From the NCBI RefSeq assembly GCF_910592395.1, contig NC_088309.1, positions 13,706,599-13,770,598 on the forward strand: DNA of 64,000 nucleotides. The letters run 5' to 3'. This stretch comes from Lineus longissimus. Its lineage: Eukaryota; Nemertea; Pilidiophora; Heteronemertea; Lineidae. The notes beneath the pieces were generated by a model. The model did no database searches and was not told the origin of the DNA. It worked only from the letters and a program-made list of their open reading frames with translations. The translations under genes and the position numbers were made by a program. This document shows positions 43,697-54,277 of the stretch, piece after piece (within the stretch, counting starts at the first letter, position 1; the number at the start of each line of letters is the position of its first letter).

Positions 43697-44860
43697 TTCA
43701 GACCTAGGCGATTTTGACGCAACAACTTCCAGATCCTACCCGATTTTCGGGAAAAATCAGGATTTCGAAATTTATTTAAAAAAAACTACTACCCCTATCA
43801 CTGATTGCTGGGCACCATCAGAAAGGTCTTCATCTATACCTTACAGTGATAAATAGATTATAATTATCAATGAATTGTTTATTTTTCTGAGTCTCTTCAA
43901 TTTTGCCATTTTTTGTCTTCAATTTTTTTTCTGGAGAATTGGCAGAAGCAAGTTCCATCGCAATAAAAATTATTTCCTTGAAAATTTCTTGAATTAATCC
44001 TGATAAACTGATACTAGTGATAAAGAACTAGTATAGAATACAAAGAAAAATGTCCAAAACGATTCAGAATGATATATACAAAAATAGAAAGAACTAAAGG
44101 AAAAATTGCTGGAAAAAAATGGCTAGGTCTGTCACGTAATCCTTGCAAATCTGATTGAACACCCACGCCCCCCTGTGGACGCAAACCAAACCAAACATTG
44201 TCTGTGATTGATTACTTGAAGCCTAGAAGTCTATTGGTTTGATTGGCAACCTGAAGATGGCGCCCCAATCGCATTTGAGATGGTCAATGATGAACTAGTA
44301 ACTGGTTTCGACATCACCGTGTATATGCGAGTGCAGGATTTGGGAATTGTTTAGATATCCGTGTATATGTTAGGCCCTATCGACCGATTTGCGCTATTGA
44401 TTGATCGCGCAGCGCCATCTATGGATCTGGCGTTTGTGCAAAAGTGTCGTTTGACCCTGGTTTCAACTTTCTGCCCTGAACAGACATACAATTGCATACC
44501 TGCTAGCATTGGCCACCATTACCGTTGAGTGTGCTGGATTCGCTCCACCGCAATGTATAATGTACAGCGACTTTGGAATATGGTAGCTTATTGTGGCAGA
44601 GAGAATTAGGCTGGAGATCTTGCCTTTTGGCACTGTACGAGTTTGCTTGCCCGCTGACGTCATGCACTGATCAAAAATGGATTGGATTGATTTTAGGTAA
44701 GTGACAAATTTTATATTTTAAGCCGTTTCAAAAATTAATTATGGTACGAAACTTCACGCATTCATAGAAAAGATTCAGCACAATTAGTTTATATGCCCTG
44801 TTAATGACGGGTTCAACCCAATTTGGTAAAAACAACCTTTGAATCAAGTCGACCTTCTTG
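43697..44860. other. Intron, no gene recognised
   Basis: AT-rich at first, then mixed. The minus-strand frame at 44463-44663 has no motif. Confidence 0.5.
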
Positions 44861-44861
44861 G

Positions 44862-46865
44862 TTCACCGTCTGGAGTCTATGCAACACTGCTGTGTCCATC
44901 GTCTGTTGTTGTCGTCCGTCGTTGTTGTCCGTAATCTTCGTTTGTATCCTGTTTCAAAAACAGTGGCACGTTGTTTCTTAACCACTAGAGCTATGAACTT
45001 AAAACTTTGTACACAGGTTAAGTGACCCCCAGGTTAAGTGACCTCTGCCAATGAATTTCGGTCCGATCTGATTCTTGACTGGGCCTACAGGGGACCAGAA
45101 GTGGAAACCTAAAAAGTGTAATATCTCTGTTATGAGTGACTTATTTTCAATAAAATTTTAATGGTAGGTTCTCCTAGTAACATACAGGTTTTGATATGAC
45201 CTGATTTTCAAGGTCATAGAGGTCAAATGGCTTAAATTGGCCATTTTAATGTTCTTAACCGCTAAAGCTATGTAATTGAAATATGGTACACATGACTCCC
45301 TACGTAATGTAACCTCTGACACAGAATTTCGGTCTGATCTGATTCTTGACTTGGCAACAATGGGGCAAAATCAAAAAAGGTACAAAGTGCAATTTCTCGC
45401 TTACTAGTGACTTGTTTTTGATGATATTTTTATGGTAGGTGCTCCGAGCAAGGATACGTCAAATGTCCTACGGTTTTTAAGTTGACCTAATTACCAATAC
45501 CACGGTCACAGAGGTCAAATGGCATTAATTGGCCGTTTGAGTGTAACTATGGCACATTTCTTTACCGCTAATGCTATGAACTTGAAATATGGTACACATG
45601 ACTCCCTACGTCATCCAATCTGTAACACGGTCCGATCTGATTCTCGATTTGGCCACCAGTAGGCCAAAACTAAAATAGGTAATAAGTGGAATATGTCGCT
45701 TATTGGCTCACCGTAGGGGAGTCTATATAATACTGCGGTGTCCGTCGTCCGTCGTCGTCGTCGTTGTATCCTGTGGCACGTTTCTTAACCGCTAGGGCTA
45801 TGGACTTAAAACTTTGTGCACATTACCCCCTTGGTCAGATGACCTATGACACTGAATTTCGGTCCGGTCTGGTTCTTGACTTGGCCACCAGGGGGCCAAA
45901 ACTGAAATCATAAAAAGTTTGATATCTGGCGTATTAGTGATTTGTTAATGATAAAATTTCTATGGTAGGTACTCCTAGCAAGGATACATTACACATTATA
46001 CGGGTTTATGATTTTGACCTACTTTTCAGGGTCACAGAGGTCAAATGGTGTAAATTGGCTGTCTGAGGGTAACTGTGGCACGTTTCTTAACTGCTGGGGC
46101 TATGGGTGTGAAAATTTGTGTATACATGACCCCCCTAGGTCAGATGACCATTGACAACAAATTTCGGTCTAATCTGATTCTTGACTTGGCCACTAGAGGG
46201 CCAAAATTGAAAACACAAAAAGTGCCATATGTCCTGAACTAATGGCTGTATCATATCCAAATTTTCATCACAGCTACTTCTAATCAGGATACATGACATA
46301 ATATCCGGGGTTTAGATTTGACATGTTTTTCAAGGTCACAGACCTCAAATGGCGTAACTGTAGCATGTTTCTTGACTGCTAGGGCTATAGGCTTGAAACT
46401 GTGTGTGTATGACCCCCTAGGTCAGGTGACCTCTGACACTAAATTTCGGTTTGATCTGATTATCCACCTGGCCACTAGAGGGCCAAAACTGAAAATGTAA
46501 AAAGTGTGATAATTCTCTAAATGATGATCCGTGTTCAAATAATTTTTTTGGTGGACATCTTAACGTCTGACTTGTGCCTACACATTCATTGTAGGCCTAG
46601 GTTATACTTTTTTTATAACTTGAATGACGAAACTCCCTACCCAAAACATATGTGGGTGTGGGGCGAATAAAAAAAATAAAAAAATCCTAATATGTGTTAA
46701 TTTGAGCCGAAAATGATGTGACATTGAGATGCTTATATTTTTTAATGATATTTTCATGGTAGATACTCAGAGCAAGGCTACATCATATATCTTACAGCTT
46801 TTTGATTTGACCTAATTTTCAAGGTCACAGAGGTCAAATGGTGTGAATTGGCCGTTTTAGTGTGA
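44862..46865. repeat. Repeat family A, long multi-unit copy (2 kb)
   Basis: Two heads are visible: ggttcaccgtctggagtcta (44862) and tggctcaccgtaggggagtc (45704), each followed by a gtc/gtt-rich run and caaaaacagtggcacgt or an equivalent. Between them lie six or more ~300-bp units with aactatggcacatttctt, ggtacacatgactccctacg and ggtcacagaggtcaaatgg. 45885-45896 is ccaccagggggc; 46190-46201 and 46472-46483 are ccactagagggc. Confidence 0.85.
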
Positions 46866-47590
46866 CTATGGCACAGTATACTTATATAAATATTGAAGCG
46901 ACGATTCAGTGTTTCTGAAGAATTGTACAGCAAACGCAACATTACGAAGGTTGTGTAATTTTGCAGGTTCAATAACAAATTATACCTCTTTTCACAGCTT
47001 GTTTTTATAGTCCAAGCTCTTGCTGTCCATTCTTGATGATTCAGCAGTCAATGTGTTTAATTATTTTACAGTTTCACTCACAAATTATTTAGATATCATG
47101 CTTTTTATGAGCCAGCAAAGCAGTTTAATTGATGCACAAGCAGATGAAACGATCATCTGCTAAGTCACTGTAACGTGATACCTAAAATTGTCAAAATGAC
47201 GACAGTATCTGATCTAAAACGATATCAAAGTCTGGCTCTAAAAGAATTTTCACATTGCAGAACTAATGTGAATAAACAAGACAGTGATAAACATTGTTCT
47301 GAAGTCATCCGGTGAGGTTGACAATGTAAATAAACAGCACAATTGATGTTCTACTCCAGACTTGAAATGTCGACAAACAATGCGATACACACATGCACAC
47401 TGTACATATCACAAAGCGTCGATTATCACACTCTTATATTCTCAATTATATCAATGAACCTCCTTGATCATAAGCAATTCCTTTGTAGTTCCTACCTTTA
47501 CCTTGATCAATAATCATTAGTGCCTGATCAGTTGTTGTTGGTCTTGTATTATAAAACTTGGCTATCAAATTTTGAATGTTTTCTCCTGTT
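46866..47590. other. Intron, no gene recognised
   Basis: AT-rich, no motif-bearing frames. Confidence 0.5.
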
Positions 47591-47594
47591 GTTT

Positions 47595-48565
47595 TACAGG
47601 AATTAGCCACAGCTGCATTTGAACGTTTTTGGTGACCACATGACAGATGACCGAGAGGGAGGAGCTCAGCTACACTCATAGTCATAGAACCAAATGAACA
47701 CCTTGGCTTGCACCTCCCATCCAACCTAAGTGCTCACCCGCGCGGTCATCAGAAGAACCAGTCAATTTAGTCGGGGGGCCAAATGGAATGCCGTGGGAAA
47801 TTTGGTATGAAATTTGCCGACCGAGCTAGAAACACGAAAAAGATTGTCGGCAATGCAGCAATTACTTTTGACTGCAGTTATGGCCATTACCATGGCAATG
47901 AGTTATAAAAAACATCAATTTTTGTAAAGACCGTTTTCTTCCAACTGAGTTATCAGAATTACACTATTTAAGTATTTTAATATTTCATTCTTTTTCACTG
48001 TAATACTTGATTTAATAAAGAAAGACTGTATGTGGTAGTTGGTTTACAAAAAATCAGTTATCTGTTAAGCTTTTACTGGCTATCTATGCGGGCTAAGAAA
48101 ACCGTTCCACTCTGTCCTTGCCTTGCACTTTGAAATTATTGGTTGATGTAAAGCCGATGGTAATTACTGCATGGCTGTCCAGGCTTAGGTTTGTCCATGT
48201 TCACTGGACGAGTTTGTCGCAAGCAACGTACACATCAATTGATGTCAAGGCCCTGACTGTTTCTGGTTGTGACCATGCGTCTGCTGGGCTGGTTTGTCTC
48301 CATTTGCACTTCAAAGGATTATATGTTGAGGTCGTATTTGCCCCAAGGTTGTGACCACGCATCGACTGGACTGGTTTTTCACAGCCTGTACTTCGAAGGA
48401 ATTGATACAATGGTCCAGACTACATTTAATACATGATTTAGTTGTCCTAGCTTGTGACCATGCATCTAAATGACTGGTTTGTCTCAAGCTGAACTTCAAC
48501 AGATCGATGTAAAGGTCCAGACTGCAGTTACTGGTTGTCTTCTGGATCGATAAAATAATTTCAAG
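47595..48565. repeat. Repeat family C copy 2 (uninterrupted at the TTAA site)
   Basis: Begins after cctgttgttttacag. Collinear with 14845-15315 plus 16219-16445: gaacgtttttggtgaccaca, ggtcatcagaagaaccagtc, ggttggtttacaaaaaatc, tgtgaccatgcgtctgctgg, tgtgaccacgcatcgactgg and tgtgaccatgcatctaaatg. It lacks the 903-bp piggyBac-like insert of copy 1. Confidence 0.75.
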
Positions 48566-48839
48566 TTCGCATATAAATGGCATCAAATTATTTGAAGTAG
48601 TTAAAGGCCATATATCAAGGTTTGAAAACATGCTTGATACTCATGAAATATGTTGAGAGTTAAAAAAACAAGATCCCAGACATTAAAAAAAATCTAATAA
48701 TAAAGTCATTATTTAGTTATTTCAATTTTCAATTTTAAACTATTTGAATTTCCCACCACACACAACTTTAGATTAGTTCCACATGTGGCCGCTAGAGATT
48801 TTTTGATGACGTAGATCAGGTCAGTCAGAACAAAGCAAG

Positions 48840-48990
48840 ATGGCTTCCGCATACAGTTCAGAGAGTGAGAGCAGTGAATTTGAGGATGTTTTGGTCGATA
48901 CAGAAGGATATTTAAACGTTGAGCCGTACATGTTCGAGCCATTGATATCACTAGATCATATAAGAGTGATCATTCGGACGAAAGTGATTA
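48840..48990 (+). pseudogene. Exon-like remnant with acidic Ser-rich start
   Basis: ATG at 48840 opens MASAYSSESESSEFEDVLVD, then TEGYLNVEPYMFEP. The +1 frame downstream gives SDHSDESD and a stop. Ser/Glu-rich starts with PYxFEP followed by SD repeats are remembered from transposon-linked invertebrate orphan proteins. Short, frameshifted and unlinked to any larger ORF. Confidence 0.35.
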
Positions 48991-50150
48991 GAATTTGTGG
49001 TTAATCAATTTGCATGGCAGACCTGCCGATATAGCAAAGAAGACATTGATAGACGGTTGCAGATGCATAACATGTATGATTTTTGAATAGACTAATGTTG
49101 CACAATATTGTTTCGCCTCGTCAGTGTTGTATCGCCAGTTATGTCATGACGCTGAACTACTATTGAAAAGTCACGGTATTATGCACAATCATCTTGACGT
49201 GACGATATAATGCCGTGCAACGTTAGATATGCCTAGATGTCAGATGACAATAATCTGTCATTGACAGTGGCTGTCACTGACACTGACCTGTTTCGCTGTC
49301 ACCTTGCTATGGCTGGAACACAAGAAGACACTATGGGGTATCACAGGCCCCAATAGGGCCTACACATTATGTATAACAACCGACCTCAGCAGCCTCGGGC
49401 ATTAAATGCAATTGACATGGTTGGAACAGCTGTTTTTAACAAGTGGCATTTAATATTCAGTTGGATGCAGATATCCGGCTTCATGTGATAATCCGTATCG
49501 ATAAAGTGATCACTGCAAAGTTTGGCCAAAGGCCCAGGCTTCCAACACTCCAAACGTTTGCACTTCTGAATCTACAGCTTCCTCCTCTCTCGTTCAACTG
49601 GCTTTGGAAATTCATGAAAATGGGTCCCATCCGTCATTCGATTGTTCTTTGTGCTAGCCTTGACACAATTCGGAGCCACACAATACACCATAGTGAATGA
49701 AACACATTACTTCCAGGTGTGCATAATTAATTAAGGCCCTCCTGCTTTTATGATTGCATGACATGTACAGATAACCTGATCTACATCACAACTTTTGCTG
49801 AACCCGCCGCCTGGCTCTAACAAGCCAGTTGCTAGCCTGATTAGCTAATCAAGTTGTCAAACACATAATTGGCTATATCTTCAAAATGGATGGAGCTAAT
49901 TGCATTTGGTTTTCTGTATTGTATAAAGTGTTAGGTACACTTTTGAAATCGTCTTACAGTAGAAAATGGCAAAAAAACTTGATATATGGCCTTTAATATC
50001 TAAAACTAAATGGAATATGTAATATGTAAGCTTCATGACCCCCATGTTCATACACATGAATCCACTTTTTGGACAAACTAAATGGAATAATATGGAATAT
50101 GCAGGCTTCACGACCCCGTGTTCATACACATTGATACGCTTTTTGGACAA
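48991..50150. other. Intron, no gene recognised
   Basis: The open frame at 49443-49700 has no motif. A pair of similar ~70-bp segments (ggaatatg-aagcttcatgacccc / gcaggcttcacgacccc) lies at about 50010 and 50095. Confidence 0.5.
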
Positions 50151-50152
50151 TA

Positions 50153-50200
50153 ATAGCATAACCTCCCTATTAAAGACACCTCTACATAACGTACAGAAAG
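50153..50200. repeat. pogo-family subterminal fragment
   Basis: cataacctccctattaaaga followed by cacctctacataacg matches the right subterminal region of the 54278-57416 element (57330-57360). No second end was found. Confidence 0.6.
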
Positions 50201-51596
50201 ACTGAAATACTGTTTCCTATGTTAATTCACTTTTTTCGACTTCATCTGTGTAAATTCAGTTAGTAGCATGGGGTTCTTTTTGATCTAACTCTTCTTCAAG
50301 CATTGGAAACTAAGATAAAACTATTGTCATCTAGACGTTTAAATACAAAGTTTAAAAGGGTGTTATCTATTTGTAGCTATTGTAGAGTTGTCTACCAACG
50401 TTGCATACCTTACGTTGAGGAGTAAGTAAGTATTCCCTTGTCCCAGTCACTGCAACGTGGAAACCCCATAATACTCAGTCTCGTATCAGTTTCGTGTAAT
50501 TAGTGTGTAAAAGTTTGTCACAATAATACCCAGTATACTGACAGGAGAGCAGTCCATTGTTAACGTCACTTGATATTTAGGGTGCACAGGTGCACAAATA
50601 AGAAAATTGTTCAGATGTGCTGAACCTAGATGATATATATCACTAGTTGGAGGCATTTTACGAATTATTAACCCTTTAGCTCCTACGGGTCTACAAAAAA
50701 TGTTCCAGCATCTCCCTGAATATTTCCAGGTATTCCTATAGTGTATGGCAAAAGAGATACAAAAAGTTGAAAATGAAGTACTACAAGTGGTATTTATATT
50801 TCAGCAGTTTAGTGAAAATTCATCAGAAGGCCCTGTAGTAAACAATGGAATCATAAGAAGTTCCTACCTAATCAAAAAAATCCATAAAGATACCCTATTG
50901 TACGATATTCCAAACTAATATTGATCGAAAAACACAACCCATTAGTCTCCTGTACATGAATACATGAATAGGATCAGGAGGCTGACTCGTCGACTCGCTA
51001 TAGCCCTCTATTACTAGGTAAAATGTAGAGCAACCCACCTAGGTACGAGTTTATTTTGAAGATTACACTCTAAGCAACTTTACAAGTGTTACTTTACTTC
51101 TCATTTATCCCATTGAATTGAGGCCTTTGATCATTAAAGGCCTTCTGATATTTTATGGTTTTATGGAAATCCGACCTTTTGCACAAAGTCGGAGAAATCT
51201 TGGATAAATCAAGAAAAAGATTAGAGAAACCGTTAATAAGTCGGGAAGAGCCTCCTACTAGTGTATGATGTAGGCATATCGAGGGCAAATTTTAAAAGAT
51301 TATGCCTCCATGCTTGACATGCGGCTAGTGGTGCTCTTGAAATACTCAAATGATATACTCAATTGTTCAAACTCGCATCACAAGCCAGGCTGCTGTGTTT
51401 TGTATACTGCTGCCTGTTAATGTAGACAAACTCAAGTTGCTGTAGTTTTCAGGTAATAGTGATAAAGATTTGCAGTACTCTTTGGTCTTCAGAGGCTTAC
51501 ATCTTCTAACCACTGTGGTTAAGTCGTCAAGTTTTGGTCATTTGGTTCAATCATAAAGTTTTGGTCATAATGCCATCATTTGTATTTTTTTGTTAG
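50201..51596. other. Intron, no gene recognised
   Basis: Includes a TTAACCCTTTAGCTCC sequence at 50669 that looks like a piggyBac-type left tip, but no matching right end was found before 52000. Confidence 0.5.
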
Positions 51597-52026
51597 GAAC
51601 TGTTGCTGTCTCAACAACAACATCAGCAACAACAGATCCATCAAAAACAGTTGCAGGAACAACAACAACAGCAGAAAGTACAAGAGCAACAGCAGCAAAA
51701 GTTTCAAGAACAGCAGCAACATCAGAAGTTCCAAGAACAACATCAGCAGCAGAGGCTTCAAGAACAAAAAATACAGCAGGCCTTACAGCAACAATTGCAG
51801 GTTAAGTTGATGCAGCATCAACAACAACAACAACTGCAACAGCAGAAGGAAAAGATGATGAATCGTACCCCTACTATTGTGACGAAACCTGCCTCGCCAC
51901 CTTTGATGCAGCTGCTTCCAAACCCTCAGCCACAGCCCACAACCCCAAGGATTGCTTCTCCTAACATTCTCCAGCAGGCTTTGCAGCTGCAGCAGGCATC
52001 CACTTCCCGTGCTCCTTCCCCTATTA
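51597..52026 (+). CDS. EIF4ENIF1: 4E-T (EIF4ENIF1) exon D, Gln-rich internal exon
   Basis: 430 nt, starting in phase 0 after acceptor tttttttgttag and ending in phase 1 before GTGAGT (52027). It opens ELLLSQQQHQQQQIHQKQ, completing NIFQELL with exon C. A ~75-residue Gln tract follows with regularly spaced charged or hydrophobic residues (FQEQQQHQKFQEQHQQQRLQ), probably helical. Then MNRTPTIVTKPASPPLMQLL, a Pro-rich linker, SPNILQQALQLQQAST and RAPSPI. The APSPI end matches the RIPSPIGF block of animal 4E-T. The Gln tract is far longer than in vertebrate 4E-T. Two other frames are also open because of CAA/CAG content; they are not genes. Confidence 0.92.
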
Positions 52027-54277
52027 GTGAGTATCATCATAAAATGTTATTACATGTTGCATGATAGTGTTTGGTGTAACATAAATGACCCTATGTGTCA
52101 GTGAGATCAGTAAAGATTTGACTATTGAAAAATAGCTAGTAATTTTGTTTTGTTACAAAATTGTAGATTGATATGTTTTCTTTTAACATTTTGAACGGAT
52201 ACGATACGAGTGAAGGTAATTTTCTAACCCTAAAATGTAAAAGGAAGGTACCCAGGACCTGAATCTTACTAATCAAGTTGTAATTAAATTACTCATTAAA
52301 TCAGTTATATACTACCAATTAATTACTAAGATAAATATTGCTAAGATTTAAATTACCAGAATCTGATAAGAAAACCTTAGTAATTTTTTTCTTAGTAAGA
52401 AATGATCAGAAAAAAATTACTAATTATAATCTTACAAGATCTTACAAAGATCATTATTGTTAAGAAATTAATTGGTAAGAAATTAGGAAGAATGTAGTTG
52501 ATAATAATTTTCTTAACAAAAACTTGGTAGTTTCTATGTTACTAATTTTTTCATTAAGGAAAATCTTGGTAATAAATTGGTAAGATAAATATTATAAATA
52601 TGTAGTGTACATTATAATATGACATTATTTAATTATAAAGGCTCTATCCACATGTGTGTGTATATTCATATACAAGGAGTACGGAACTATACTTGTATTT
52701 AAGTGTTTTGAGTAAATTCATACCAATAACATTGATTGACAGAAGGCTGCACAAGAGAATAGCTTTATGCTGCAGCCCGGGAATTGCAGTCGGCATGCCA
52801 AAATTCGACTTATCTGTGTTTTAAGGTGTTTTTATCACCATACATTACACGTGTGTGTGACAAAACTAATAATTCATGGGAAGAAAATCTTACAAATATC
52901 ACTTCTGGACAAAAAAGATGAATAATATTGTTAGTTATTTTCAAGTGAAAGTCTTTTCAAAGATAAATAAAAAGAAATAAAATCGCAAAAAAATTATGGG
53001 AATCGACCTGGGCAAAATTAGGTGACAGGCCAATAGCGTAACCATTAGTCCATGAAGATTTCTTGTCTGAGAATAGGCAAAGAGGCCCATTATGCATGAG
53101 CAATGTGTGGTTTGATCCACCTCAATATGCATGCACATGCTCTTGACTTCAATGAGTTGGCCTGATTCGGAAGATTTAAAACTCTCTGTTAGTATCCTCT
53201 TTATTTTATCGGAAATATTAAAAAACAAGTCAAAGATCAAGGATGCTAGTACTTATGTCATTATTTTCCTCTTGATAAGTTTCGTACAAGTGCGGCAATG
53301 TTAGGCTAAAGTTAAGCCAAAAACACAGTTAAGTTTTGGAGCAAATAATATAACTTTTCAAATTTCTCTAGATCGAGTCGGTAGTCCTATTTTGCATTGG
53401 AGATCATACTTGACTGGTCCTTCTCCCGGGTCCTTCTGACTTACAGTTTTTGTCCACGCTAAGGAGATTTAAAATAGTAGGCCTGCTAGTAATTATCATA
53501 GCAAAAGAATATGTCATGAGTCTATTAGGGTCAATTTGCCCCCTTTGTAATGTAAGTTTCACACCTCTGAAAGTTATCATTCGGGGTGGTAACTCAACTG
53601 TCTGGGCCAAGATACTGTACATGCCAATTAGGATAAGCTCCATACGACATTCTAAACGAAAACTGGTGTCGATTAGTTTTCCATACAACTAGACCACTCA
53701 TTGAATACATCGATCGCATGGAAATGAGCACATTTTTCGGGTTCAGGTTAAGGTGTAATAAATATATATGTACATTCAATATAATGCTGAAGGAACTCCT
53801 TGGTCATGTTGGTCATGATATGAGGACATGTCAAAAACTCATTACTTCAAATTGGGGACATCGCGTTTGGTAACGGTAGGCCTAATCAGGGTATTATACC
53901 TGGTCTAATGATCAATGTCTCACCTCTTATACCTAAACATTGAAATGTTTCAAGATAAACAAGCCAAATAAGTGATCCAAACATGAAATTAGTTACAATT
54001 TTAAAAAACTGGTATCTCCAAAGTCTATACATTTAATAGCTTGCATTATCGGCAGGTTATTTATACAATATTGAGGGATGCAAGCATCCCCACACATTGC
54101 TCTGAAAGTGGAATGTCCATACCAAGACATTAGGGTTACTCAATGAAAAATATTTATCGATATAAGAAAACAGAACAGGCTTGGGATTATATAACCAATT
54201 AAAAATTAAAAAATTATTCATTAAATATTCTTTTGATGCTTTATTTTTGAAACTTTTCAATGTTGAGATACTAACTA
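52027..54277. other. Intron downstream of exon D, no further exon found
   Basis: 52260-52600 is an AT-rich cryptic repeat with many TTACTAA/CTTAGTAA motifs in both orientations. The rest has no motif-bearing frame. The next 4E-T exon (expected to continue GFTP-like sequence in phase 1) was not seen here or later in the window. Confidence 0.5.

Noticed and set aside
50669-50690. TTAACCCTTTAGCTCC as the left end of another TTAA element
   Set aside because: No matching inverted end with TTAA was found to the right.
51580-51810. Open frames in the other two phases of the CAA/CAG tract (Asn/Ser-rich and Thr-rich readings)
   Set aside because: Trinucleotide composition keeps all frames open; only the Gln frame joins exon C in phase and continues into APSPI.
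53350-53460. Candidate next 4E-T exon after a tctctag acceptor
   Set aside because: In the required phase it meets a stop within 40 bases and lacks the expected GFTP-like sequence.
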